From: Campylorhamphus procurvoides
Taxonomy: Eukaryota > Chordata > Aves > Passeriformes > Dendrocolaptidae
NCBI GenBank assembly: GCA_013396655.1
Contig: WBMV01000441.1
Coordinates: 630,914-694,913, forward strand
Direction of reading: 5' to 3'
DNA length: 64,000 nt
The translations under genes and the position numbers were made by a program. This document shows positions 52,224 to 63,311 of this stretch, piece after piece (position 1 is the first letter of the stretch; each line of letters opens with the position of its first letter). The notes under the pieces were generated by a model. That model did no database searches, was not told where the DNA came from, and worked only from the letters and a program-made list of their open reading frames with translations.

Positions 52224-52885
52224 NNNNNNNNNNNNNNNNNNNNNNNNNNNNNNNNNNNNNNNNNNNNNNNNNNNNNNNNNNNNNNNNNNNNNNNNNNNNN
52301 NNNNNNNNNNNNNNNNNNNNNNNNNNNNNNNNNNNNNNNNNNNNNNNNNNNNNNNNNNNNNNNNNNNNNNNNNNNNNNNNNNNNNNNNNNNNNNNNNNNN
52401 NNNNNNNNNNNNNNNNNNNNNNNNNNNNNNNNNNNNNNNNNNNNNNNNNNNNNNNNNNNNNNNNNNNNNNNNNNNNNNNNNNNNNNNNNNNNNNNNNNNN
52501 NNNNNNNNNNNNNNNNNNNNNNNNNNNNNNNNNNNNNNNNNNNNNNNNNNNNNNNNNNNNNNNNNNNNNNNNNNNNNNNNNNNNNNNNNNNNNNNNNNNN
52601 NNNNNNNNNNNNNNNNNNNNNNNNNNNNNNNNNNNNNNNNNNNNNNNNNNNNNNNNNNNNNNNNNNNNNNNNNNNNNNNNNNNNNNNNNNNNNNNNNNNN
52701 NNNNNNNNNNNNNNNNNNNNNNNNNNNNNNNNNNNNNNNNNNNNNNNNNNNNNNNNNNNNNNNNNNNNNNNNNNNNNNNNNNNNNNNNNNNNNNNNNNNN
52801 NNNNNNNNNNNNNNNNNNNNNNNNNNNNNNNNNNNNNNNNNNNNNNNNNNNNNNNNNNNNNNNNNNNNNNNNNNNNNNNNNNNNN
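52224..52885. other. Assembly gap (662 N)
   Basis: The run of N is 662 long, a non-round number that suggests an estimated gap size. It interrupts the CpG island between GC-rich edges. Bird assemblies often lose GC-rich first exons in this way. Any first exon or core promoter here is missing. Confidence 1.
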
Positions 52886-55279
52886 ATCCCCGGGCGCCTG
52901 GGATGCTGTCAGGAGAAAAAGTGCTGTCATGGAGCACAGGCCCAAACAGCTTCAAATTTAAGGACATAGATGTTTCAACCCCTTCTTCTCTTGCTGTATT
53001 ATTTTGACCATGTCATACTCTTTAAAAAAAAAAATTAAAATTCGGAGGTCTGTTGCACGTGGTGATCACCCAAATGTACAGAAAGGTTGCAGGTTTGTGT
53101 GTGCCAATCTTTAAGAAAATAGGGTGGAGGGGAATGTAAGGAGAGTATGTAGTAAGTTTGTCCTCTGTAGCAAGGCTTTGTCTGTGCCCTGTGATGCTGC
53201 AGCACTCCTGGGAGCTGTGTCTCACTGAAAGGCAGTGACCTGCGAAATGCAGCAGGTAGTCATGGCAAGCCATGAGAACAGTGCAGTACTAGTACTTAGC
53301 AAGAGAAAGCCAGTTAGTCATCATATGTGGCTAGTGGGAATGATCAGCTCTCATCTCTCTGGCTCATACTAGAAACTAGCTGGCATATCACTGAACACAG
53401 TTACACAATTTTTGAAAATAAACCTTGTGAGCTTGTTCAGTTCCTGAATATTAAACAATATCCAGACAGATGAGTTCAGATAATTCCTGTGTTTGCTCCA
53501 GGTTCCTTGTGTATAGACATGAGCAATGCAAAGATGTTGTTACACTAACAAGAATTTATGATAAAGCTGTCTATTAATAAAGTCTACGGAGCCAAAAGTA
53601 GATTAGTGAACAGGGGTGCTAGGAATGTGTTAAGTGCCTCCTGAAGTAGAGTTGGAAAAATATCTACCCCAAATTAAACATTACATATACAACCCCTTTG
53701 GGACAAGGTGGTTATTTTTTCTATCTCTTTTTTAGTCATTTCCACAGTTGATATTAAAAGTATTTTGAGAAATAGTAAACCTCTCTTTGGTCAAAAAAAT
53801 ACTTGACACTAATAACTCACCATACAGTTACGATATAATGGAAACGTTGTAGGGTTTCTTTTGTGCATGCATTTCTACTTTTTTTGCTTTGCTTCCTGGT
53901 TATGTTGCAGAGGCCATTACTTTCCAAAAAAATACAAGAAAGAAACAAAAAGCCTGTCAAAATCCAGGTTGGGGTTTGGTGTTTGTTGTTGTTTGACTTG
54001 TTGTTGGTTTTGGTTGGTTTTCCTGTTTAGTTTTTTGTATAAGCCCTGTGTCTTGATGCTGTTCATCTACAATAAGACACTTAGCTACTCTGTTTGGTGG
54101 CCTGAACCATATCTGACTTGTCCAGTTTCAGTTCATTCCCAGTTCCTTCCATCCAAGGACAATCTCTTTATACTACCTTTTGTCTGCTGGATGGCCTGTG
54201 TTTTTTTCATGAGGCAGGCACTTCAGCACTCCTTTCCCTCACTAAGGCTTTAATGGACCTGCCAATCAGAGAAGATAGCAGTGAGAAGAGGGACACGAGC
54301 AGAACTTGACATGTATCCCTCTACCCCTCACAGGTTATGAAGTATACTCCTAGAGAAGCTGTGTCATTTACTGGACCCAAAGACTTCAAAAATATCTTAG
54401 TCCAAAACTCAGAGAGAATGCAGTGCTTGTCCTCTATCCCCATGCTGCAGTCACTATTTTGCACAAAACATGAGGGAGAAATGTAAGGGAGTATGTGTGG
54501 TCTCATTAGTGTTTGAGTGATTTATCTCTGCTAGATGACAAGGAAAAGCTCAGATCAGACGTAAGGAGAGACAGCTTAATGGCTCACCACTCTAAACAGA
54601 TCTGTCTGCTGTTTGAAATTCTGTGGATGCTTACCTCTGGCACAAGAATGCTGTAAGGATACAACAGAACAGCAGGTGCGATATGGGCTCTTCATACCAA
54701 AAAATATAGATATGCTTTGATCTCAGTTCTCTGGGAAACAGGATCACGTTCACTTTTGAGTCAGAAGCTAAGCCTCACTTCTCAAAGGAAGTAATGGCAG
54801 GGCCTGGGCAAGTTCCCCAAATCTCCTAGCCTGTGGTCCATCCGGTCCAAGCCAGACATTTTGCTTTGGTGGTGGGTAGACCTCTAAAGGTTTGGATATT
54901 GACTTCAAATGTTTGAAAATCAACTCTGCCTTTCTGCAATCCCATGAGCAATGCAAAGGAAAGAAGACAGGTTGGAATTTTTTAAAATGTTAACTTATTT
55001 GTGACATTGGGATAAATATACTTTTCTCTCTGAATGGCTAACCATGCTGAGGAGCTAGTGAAGCTGTGTGTGGGCCAGAAACACATTCATATGAGCTCTT
55101 TGAAGCATCTGATTTATGATGTGTCACCTTGCCATGCATCATATTCAGCATTCAACAAATTCAAGAGCATTTTCATCATGATAAAAACATGTTTACACAG
55201 AAAACACTCTAAACTTTCATGCAATGATAGAAAAATTCTGATACAAAATTACTTCTGAACATCATGTGTTCCAGCTTCT
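52886..55279. other. Gene-less stretch right of the CpG island
   Basis: CpG-rich sequence ends within about 20 bases of the gap. A tiny frame starts with ATG near 52929 and stops after ten codons. No recognisable exon with two good splice sites was found. The plus strand becomes T/G-rich. Confidence 0.4.
53967..54036. repeat. T/G-rich low-complexity tract
   Basis: GTTTGTTGTTGTTTG and GGTTTTGGTTGGTTTT patterns fill about 70 bases. The bias is opposite to the A/C-rich tracts left of the CpG island. Confidence 0.8.
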
Positions 55280-56005
55280 TCGTCAAAGCAGTGCCAACTT
55301 TAAAGTTACGTTATATTGCCCAGAATCTTGTCCAGTCAAGTTTTCAATATTTCCAAGGATGGAGATACCACAGGCTCTCTGGGCGCCAGTTCCAATCTTC
55401 AACTAGCCATCCAAGATTTTTTTTTTTCCTGGTATCCATTAGGGATTTCTGTTGTTGCAGTTTGTGTCTGTAGCCTCTCATCACCATTCACGTCTGAGAA
55501 AGTGATTCTTTCCTCTCTTTACCCTCTTACTAGGTACATAAAAACAAGTTAAGGTTTCTTGCCCTTAACATTGTCTTCTAAAAGCTGAACAAATCCATTT
55601 GTCTCAGCATCTTCTTGCAACAACCCTGGTGGCCCACTGCTGGACTCACTCTAGTGGGTTGGCTGAGGAGCCCCAAACTGGACACAGTCTCACTAGTGCC
55701 ATTTAAAGGGCCATGATCACTTCCCTTGACTATTGCTAATATAGTCTAATATGTATTTAACCTTCATTGCTGCAAAGGCACATTGGTGACTGATACTCAG
55801 TTTACTGTCTGCCCAGACCTGCAGACCCTTCCCTGTGGCAATGCCTTCTTAACAGTCAGCCCTCAGTATGGATTTACTCCATTCCAGTTGCAGAACTCTG
55901 CATGTGTTCTTGCTGAACTTCAGTAAGTTCCTGTCAGTCCATTTCTCCAGACTTCTGAGATCCCTCTGAGTGGCAGTCCTGCTCTGCAGCTATGAACTTA
56001 TTCCC
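55280..56005 (-). mobile_element. CR1: CR1 LINE, about 725 bases (minus strand)
   Basis: Reading the plus strand, reverse-complement CR1 landmarks appear in order: CCCAGAATCTTGTCCAGTCA, then AATATTTCCAAGGATGGAGA, TTGCAGTTTGTGTCTGTAGC, a GCTGAACAAATCC block, CTGCTGGACTCACTCTAG, GAGCCCCAAACTGGACACAG, TCTCACTAGTGCC, GATCACTTCCCTTGACTATT, GCAAAGGCACATTGGTGACT, GTTCTTGCTGAACTTCAGTA, and GAGATCCCTCTGAGTGGCAG. It covers most of the 3' untranslated region and the C-terminal part of the reverse-transcriptase frame. Indels and substitutions have broken the frame. The extreme 3' tip is not clear, so the left edge is approximate. Confidence 0.9.
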
Positions 56006-56104
56006 ACAATATAGGGGAAAGGAGACAAATAGTTAAAGCCAGCAAAAAAACCCCCAACAAACTTAGGGCTATGACAACATCTCTGTAGGTATTATTTTTA
56101 TATA

Positions 56105-56385
56105 GAACCATAGAATATCTCAAATTGAAAGGGGCCCATAAGGATCATGGAGTCCAACTCACTGCTCCTTGCAGTACTACCTAAAACTAAACCATGTGGC
56201 TAAGAACATTGTCCAGATTCTCATAGACCTGTGACAGGCTTGATACTGTGCCCAGTTACCTGGTGAGGCTGTTGCAGTAACCAAGCACCCTCTCAGTGAA
56301 GAACTTTCCCTAATGTCCAGTCTGAACTTCTGCTGATGTAGCCCCATTCCATTTCCTTGTGTCTTATTTTTGCCTTTCTAGCCCC
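56105..56385 (-). mobile_element. CR1: Second CR1 LINE fragment (minus strand)
   Basis: A new CR1 3' end begins at GAACCATAGAATATCTCAAA. GGATCATGGAGTCCAACTCA, GACAGGCTTGATACTGTGCC, CAGTGAAGAACTTTCCCTAA and TGTCCAGTCTGAAC follow, in the order expected for the reverse complement. It lies 100 bases from the preceding copy in the same orientation but restarts at the 3' tip, so it is a separate insertion, probably of another subfamily. Confidence 0.88.
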
Positions 56386-58996
56386 TTTTTTAAAGAACTG
56401 TAGCAAAATTCACTTTAAATAAAGGAGAAGCATGCAAAATGAAATATCCACTTGGCTGTGAGGACTCTGGCTCTGACTCATGAGTACTTGAGCAGAGAGT
56501 ATATTATATGAAGTTGCTGAAAGTGTATCCAATGAAAGTGCATTGACTCAATGTGTTTAAATGTTTTTTGTTCATAAAATTATTTCTGGAACAGGCCATT
56601 TTTTGTTTATTTTGCAGAATATGGCAATACTCGGGCCCCTGCCTCGTAGGAATATGCAATTTATTTCAACAGTGTAACTCTTACTAGCTCATACCTTGTT
56701 TATACCTTATGTTGCTTGTTTCCTTGAAATTTTTTTCCTGTGCTTTTCATGCTTTGAATAAAAGCAATGGAAAAGCTTTCAAAGACTTTGGTGATAGAAG
56801 AAATAGGTCTAATGTGACATGATTGCACTGGTTTTGCGGACACAAACTTCTGGGTCATGTTATCACAGATGTAGAGAATATGCACAGGTATGAACTCAGC
56901 TACCAAATTAATTTGGAGAGTGTGTCAGAATAGGTGTCTGACATTATGGTGATGAAGCTGTATATGCAGTGGGGAAAAAAGTTTTTAAGGAAAAATTAGT
57001 TGTACTTCTCCATTAATTCCCCATACAAAAAATATTTAAATCCTTATTTTTGCATATGATTCTGCTTAGGAAGGTTGCCATGTCATGTGGTGGTCAATGA
57101 AGTTATTCTTACCTTTTCAAAAGGACAGTGCGACCTTTAATAAGCATGAGGAAGCTCTTTATCTCCAGAGAAAGGCCCTTCAGAAGCACAGTGCCTGAGG
57201 CATCATAATGATGTGTAGGATAAAATGCCACTTATTAAGACATCAATCCCATTTCCCACAATACCAGAACTACTGTCTGTGCCTGCAGCAGCCCCCAGCA
57301 TTTCTAGGTTAACAAGGCTGGAGCCCCTGTGTCCCATACCTGAACAGAGCCTCCCTCTTCTGCTTTTGCAGACTCATTCTTCCTGCCCCTTCCCAAGTGT
57401 ATTTAGGAGGCAATACAAAGCCGAGCCCTGTCACAGCCATGTCGTTACTCAAAAATATGCTGTATAGCTGTGTGAAGAAAGTACTGATGCCAGAAAAGTG
57501 GGTGTATATCCCTTCTCACAGAAGAGAATTAATAAATGCAACATTATGAGTTGCATGAGAGCAGACTTCATTTATGTACCTAGGCAGGGGAAAGGCTCTG
57601 AGGAGGGATCTTAATTGACTGACAATCACAGCAAAAGATGTCACAAAATCTTGTAACTGCTTGCAATCTATATGAATATAAATAAATACCTAAGCTGACC
57701 ATAAATACAAAAGTATCACATTTGCCAAAGGCTACAGAATGACTTTTTCTACAAGAATCTATCTGCAAGTATCCTGAAAATAATTTCATAATAGCATCAT
57801 CCTCCTCACAATTTTGCTTCTACAATCTCTTCTTACTTTCCATTATCTGCTCCTTTTTAATGCCCGTAGCTAAATCTGCTAATAATGGGATGGAATAAGG
57901 ATTAGTTTGTTTATGTGCTCCTGTGGGCAGCTTTTCATAGGGGAGGTGGAGCAAGATGATTATATCCTCCCTGGGGCTCCTTTGCCCTGGCTCCTGCAAA
58001 AGAACATCTTGACCTGATGGTGTTGTGAGATGCTTTAAAATGTCAGCAGCAGCAACACTTTCACTGGCAGTCTCAGCAGAAACGATGAAAGTAAGCAAAT
58101 AGGTTGCAATGCAGAGACAACAGCAAAATGAGCAGGTGAAAGGATAGGTGGGGATTTTTAGGTTTAGGGGGCAGCACTAAAGTCTTGGCTGAGCACAGGC
58201 ACATGTGTTTCAGCTACCTCAACATTTCAGATTGAGTAAGAGTATGTTTCAGAATATTAGTCTTGACTCGTGCCTGAGTTAAACATGGGTTAAACACACA
58301 GGGAAGTGATTTGTATATACCACATGGTGGGGAATTTTTGAGTAACCTTCTAGCTGCCTATATTGCAGAACACTTCTTAAATGGGGCTGTCTCCAAGAGC
58401 AAGTGGGATGGGTGGGCCAGGGACTTCTCATCTGCCAGTGGTGGCTTAGGAGCAGATGACGAACATAAAGAAGGATCCTCTCCCTGTATTTGGGCTGCAG
58501 CTTCTGCTGCACAAGCTTCCCTGAAGTTCAGGCCAGCTTTCAGCTGCAGGTTGGCCACAGTCTTGTCTGCAGCATGGTCAAGTCTTAACCATCATGTGGG
58601 GGTTTTTTGGTTGTTGTTTTGTTTTGTTTTTTTTTTTCTTTTTTTTTTTACCCATTAATTAGATTAACAGTTTGTCAGAACTTCAAGGTTTGGTTATCAG
58701 CTTGGACACATAAAATCCCAAGTGCCTTACATGGTACTCATTCTCAGCCAACTTTGCCAAGGAAGGAAGTGGGATTTCTGAGCAAGTTGTCAAAACTCCA
58801 GACTCTTACACTGCAGGCTGAGTTTACCAGATATTTTATACAACCATAAATCCCAGCCCCAGCTATACTAAATGATGGTAGAGAAACTTATAGAAATTAT
58901 ATTTCTTTTGCATTTAGCTCTTAAATTCCTGCACACCTTCTGTAAGCAGGAATATGGAAACTATTTTCTTCATTCTTTTTTTTTTGTTCTTTCCAG
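56386..58996. other. Gene-less stretch
   Basis: I see no recognisable gene here. A plus-strand donor GCACAG|GTATGA at 56886 and another, ATGAAA|GTAAGC, near 58090 lack convincing partners. T/G-rich sequence appears at 58598-58650. Confidence 0.4.
58598..58650. repeat. T/G-rich to poly-T tract
   Basis: GGTTGTTGTTTTGTTTTG leads into runs of 13 and 11 T split by a single C. Confidence 0.85.
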
Positions 58997-59201
58997 CATT
59001 GCTCATGAGATGCCTGTGGCCCTGTGTGTCAGCCTGACTGTCTGCTTTCCCCAAATATGTGACATTCTGATATTAATACACTTTCATTCAAATTGGTACA
59101 ACTACTATACAAAATCTCATCAGCAGAAAAAAGAACAAACAAGGCAAAAGCATGCACTTAGAATTTGTTGGCATTTCCAAAAGTTTTATGAAGAGGTGAA
59201 A
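58997..59201 (+). other. Candidate coding exon, 205 bases (plus strand)
   Basis: A very strong acceptor (CATTCTTTTTTTTTTG, then TTCTTTCCAG, AG at 58995-58996) precedes 205 bases. These end at donor GTGAAA|GTGAGT, with GT at 59202-59203. One frame is open across the whole segment: one base plus 68 codons, including ALCVSLTVCFPQICDILILI and KHALRICWHFQKFYEEVK. The frame stays open upstream to 58872 and stops just after the donor (59211-59213). The direction fits the right-hand composition bias. No family is recognised. The donor has A rather than G at its last exon base. A lncRNA exon or a chance match is possible. Confidence 0.25.
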
Positions 59202-59611
59202 GTGAGTATGTAAAGATTTATTAAGTTGTGTTAGAGTAAAAAGTAAAGAGAGCTTTCCTGATTTAGTTGTGAAACAAGATACTATAAATTTTGTCCATTT
59301 TTTACAGCATCCTTCAAAGGTCTCTTGCTATAGTATCTGCTGCTTTTTCTGAAAACCCTATGCTAGAAGTGTGGGACCTTAAGCATTTTTAGTTTGGACA
59401 AGCAGAGGATTTTTTCTCCCCTACTCTTGTCTTATAACTTCAGTGGTCTCTTTTATTCATGCTCATGACAGATGAGGATTCTTCCTCACCTTCTTTTATT
59501 TTTTTGGGGATATTTTGGCTTGATTAATCTTTGAGTTTTACTCCTTTTCTTTTAATGGATTAGAAGCTATGACTTTTGACAGTCTTCTGCAGAGTGAGTT
59601 TTAAAAAATAC

Positions 59612-59615
59612 TATT

Positions 59616-59651
<36 letters not shown>
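59612..59651. repeat. (TAA)n microsatellite
   Basis: About eleven TAA/AAT units are preceded by two ATT units. It is a simple trinucleotide repeat in AT-rich DNA. Confidence 0.92.
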
Positions 59652-59652
<1 letters not shown>

Positions 59653-59969
59653 GAAATTTTTTTCATGCTTCTTACTAAAGACACAAAAATGTGACAGTTC
59701 CTCCCAGTTTGAATTAAATTGGTGGCTAAAACCCAGGAGTTAATTGAGTACTATAGTGCTACCAGTCAAGGGACAGCTGTAACAGCACTGATAGCATTAC
59801 CAATGTGAAAGTTCTGGCCATCCTGCATATAGCAGCACTGAGGAACTTCAGTGGCTGGGAACTGGGCCCATTTCAGTTGTGCTGTAATACAGCAATCAGG
59901 TTAACTTAAAGAATCTTCTCAAATTGCAGAAACCATGGCTTCTTCATATGTTCTCAGAAAAGGGCCCCA

Positions 59970-60081
59970 ACCCCCCTTCCCCAAAAAAACAACAAAACCC
60001 CCTACAAAAAACAAATGTCAATCGGCCAAACTAGCAAACCCTCCAAACAAAACAACAAACCACAAAAAACCCCACAACAAA
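59970..60081. repeat. A/C-rich low-complexity tract
   Basis: CCCC and AAAAAC motifs alternate over about 110 bases. It goes against the T/G bias of the right-hand region and so counts against a uniform skew. Confidence 0.8.
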
Positions 60082-60653
60082 ACTTGAAGCTCAGTCTGAA
60101 AAGGTTGCATCAGGGGTAAGTTAGTTCAGCTCTGGAACAAGCTGATGGGGAAAAAGTTCAAACAGGATTGTCTGAACATCCCTGTTTCCGTGGCCAAGGC
60201 AGCCACGGGAAATGTCTTAAGCAAACACAATGCTACAACAATAGGCAATCTACACAACCTTCTGCTTACTCCAGCTGATGTATCTGAAAATCAAATTAAC
60301 CTCTGACTTTTATGGGTCATGGTCTTTCAAGTATTGTGTATAACAACCTAAGAAACCGGATAGAAAAGATGCTTTTTAACAGATTTAAAGCAATAAAGCA
60401 AGAATCATAATCTTCCACCAAATAGCTGACATAGAATAAACATGCTGACCTTCTGGAAATGTAATTATTTGTGATTGAACATCTGTATTTACAGGTTTTT
60501 TAATGTAAATATTTTTAAACATATCTTTAGCTATTTCTATGGAGCTGTAGCCCCTTTAGGGAGTGTTACATGCACGTCAAATACATTTTAGTAACGAGAG
60601 TAGATAATTAGCATGTCATAACCTAATGCTGGTTGTCACCAGTTGTTTTTCAG

Positions 60654-60688
60654 CTTAGCCGCTGAAAACAATTCTCACCATGGTGCAG
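60654..60688 (+). other. Candidate 35-base exon carrying a start codon (plus strand)
   Basis: Acceptor AGTTGTTTTTCAG ends at 60653, with a branch-point-like ACCTAAT about 28 bases upstream. The segment ends ATGGTGCAG at a full-consensus donor CAG|GTGAGT (GT at 60689-60690). The ATG at 60680 has the context CACCATGG, an optimal start. An intervening CAG 11 bases before the acceptor could compete. A further strong acceptor, CTTTCCTCCTCCAG, ends at 60917. Splicing to it would give a 17-codon frame that stops quickly. Read without splicing, the same ATG opens 192 codons to 61258. Confidence 0.2.
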
Positions 60689-61258
60689 GTGAGTTCCTTT
60701 TGTCCTCTGTTTTCATTCTCCTTTACCCTCCACTTAGGTCCCTTCCTGAAGTCCTGTTGGAAGCAGGGAGGTGGCAAGGGCTTGCTGCCCGTGTCTGGCA
60801 CCACCTCTCAGCCCCCCAAGAGGCAGTGCAGTTTACCCACCAGCCTGGGTAAAACTGACTCTGGTCTCCCTGAAGACATAAGTAACTCTACTCCTGCTTG
60901 CTGCTTTCCTCCTCCAGGTACAGCATGGGGCTGGCACGTGGTGGGGCAGTTCGGGGGGCTGATCAGCGCAGGTTTAGAAGCTCCAGCCCTCATGCAACCA
61001 TCTGTGCCAAAACTCAAGACCCATGCTCACAGCTGTACTGTTGTCCTTGGTCCTTTGTGCCCATGCTTTGCTATCCCAAACCAAAACTTGATTTCTTCCA
61101 TGGATTTCAGTGTATCTCCATTTGCCTTTTTTACAACAGGACCTACTGATCTACAGGAATTTAGTTTCCTAAAAAGATCTGTGATTAAGAAAAATCTGGA
61201 AATATATTGTCTATATTTGTGTGTTATTTATTTAATTATAAAGGATTTGGATATGTGA
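60680..61258 (+). other. Open reading frame of 192 codons with optimal start context
   Basis: ATG in CACCATGG context opens 192 codons. The product starts MVQVSSFCPLFSFSF and ends in a hydrophobic stretch, CLYLCVIYLIIKDLDM. The rest is Ser/Pro/Leu-rich with no recognised domain. The frame is longer than expected by chance in AT-rich DNA, but the middle is locally GC-rich, which lowers stop frequency. It has strong internal splice signals at 60689 and 60917, so reading straight through may be wrong. I do not call it a gene. Confidence 0.12.
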
Positions 61259-63311
61259 GAAGCACTGTAAGACACTCCCCTTGACAGTGCTCAAAACAAC
61301 CCTGCTCTGGGCAGACCTCCATTTCAGCTGCTGTTAGGGAGAGACGTGGGCCTGGAAGTCAGGGTCAAAAAGTTCCTTGTCATGACAGCAGTCATGAAAA
61401 AGTCTGAAAGCTCAAGGGAAAGAGTCTGAAGCTCAAGAGGAGACCGAAGAAAAGTGTTGACACCAAAAAGAAAGCTACGGTGTTCCATTAAAACTGATGA
61501 AACCTGAAATTCAAAGCTGATCAGAAGGGCTTGTATAAGTGCATAGGAAGCACTTAAAAATGCTGATAAGCAGGTATCTCTCTGACCCTGTTGGCTACAG
61601 TGATGTAGCAGGTTTACAACAACAAAGCTCTTTGACAGAAGTTTGTTGGAAAAGTTTGATCTGTTAGTGCTTTCAGTCAAAACCAGCCACTCCCTGGATT
61701 TAAACAAACAGGTTTGAGGAAAACAGTGACACTGTGCTGCTCTGTTTCCCAGGTTGTTTTCACGTGCTCCTCACAGGGGATTTTGTGACACTGGATTATA
61801 GCTCACACACACAATTATCATTTTATTCTAGATGCCCTAAAGCCATTCAGCGAGAGTCCACATCCAGATCTTTTTTTTACAAGGGACTGAAACTGCTCTT
61901 TGGCACTGCAGTATGCTGAGCTTGCTGTCCCTCTCTGTGAGTGCACAGTTCACCCAAGCAGAGCAGTGACCATGCCCGATGATTTTCATGTGATACCTCT
62001 GTCTGGAGGGCTTTGTCTCAAGGCAGGGTCCCTTCTCTGAGCACAAACTTGCAAATGACCAGAAATCCTCCCAAGGATGGGAACAGGAAACCAGACCCTA
62101 CCCCTCCCAGGAAAGGAATGAAATGCTCAGACTTGGTAAGAAATGGTTTGTGGAAGGTAGCACCTACCCCATAGGGAAAAATTATTGAGATTTTAAGATG
62201 GGGCAGCAGAAGGTTGAAGTAGAAAAGGCATCTAGCAGTCATAAAGATATTAAGTAATATGGATTATTATAATTTTGAACTTATAATAATAATGCTATTA
62301 TTAGCTCCATAATAATGTTTCAGCTAATACTCAAATTCTTGGTGAGAAAGAAGTTTGGGGACTGTTGATTTAATGCATAAAGGGTGATTTGGTAGGTTAT
62401 AGTAAATAATCTTGAAGGAAACAACATTGTAATTTTAGAGTAATATATTCAATGTTGTTATGGAGACATTACTGCAGGAAATTCATAGCCATTTAAGTCA
62501 CCTTGATGCTGTTATTCTGCAAAACAACAGCTGTAAGAGCTTCACAGAAACTACAGGGTTAGAACTTGTTTCCAACTGCTCCTGAAGCTACCAAGGAAAG
62601 CAAACCTGATTTTTAGAAAGTTCTTCCACTTGCTTTCAGCCACCTTTTAGCTTCAGAAAAATTTGTGTGTGCTTAGCAGCTCTTGAGAAACAGTGCAATT
62701 ACAGCAGGTACCCACAGCTCTATTTCAGACCTGAAATAGAGTTCAGAACTTGACTGTGAATTTCTGACTGAATATTAATTTTTATAAAAAGTCCTGGTGA
62801 TTGTCATTCATCAGAAGTAGGGGCTCATTGTGCTGCCTTCAATACTCATCTTTTCCTGTTGTTTCTTAACACACATCATCAACTGTATCTTGAACACCAA
62901 TTTGGAAAAATAAACTTATTGTATCATGATAGTAATACTGCAAGAATGCATAAACCCAAATAATTTTTTATATGATAGCTTGCCAGAATTGCTTACCCAT
63001 ATAAAATTACTGATATGCCAACATTGACAGAATTAGAACGTAATCACGTCTTCTGTCCTTTTTGTGGTGATAACTGCTATACCAAAGATAGCAGTTAAGG
63101 GAAGCTGCAGTGCATGTGGTTTTAGTTTTGATAGCTTGGTATCAACAATGGTCACAGTGAAATGAAATAATACAGGTGTCAGAAAAACAAAGTTGCCAGA
63201 GGAAATAACCAACATTTTTCTTGATAATCTCCCCACGACCTGCACTGAAGCCCAGGCTGTGGCTTATCCCCAGTTAAACTGAAGCACTGTCAACCAAGGC
63301 TGCTCCAGTGA
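61259..63311. other. Gene-less stretch
   Basis: I see no gene or recognised repeat here. A 127-codon minus-strand frame at 61324-61707 has no known product. An ATT-rich patch lies near 62255-62320. Confidence 0.5.

Noticed and set aside
51651..53007. Open frames of 300-440 codons across the gap on both strands
   Set aside because: They are produced by translating 662 N as open codons. Only the GC-rich flanks are real sequence and no product can be inferred.
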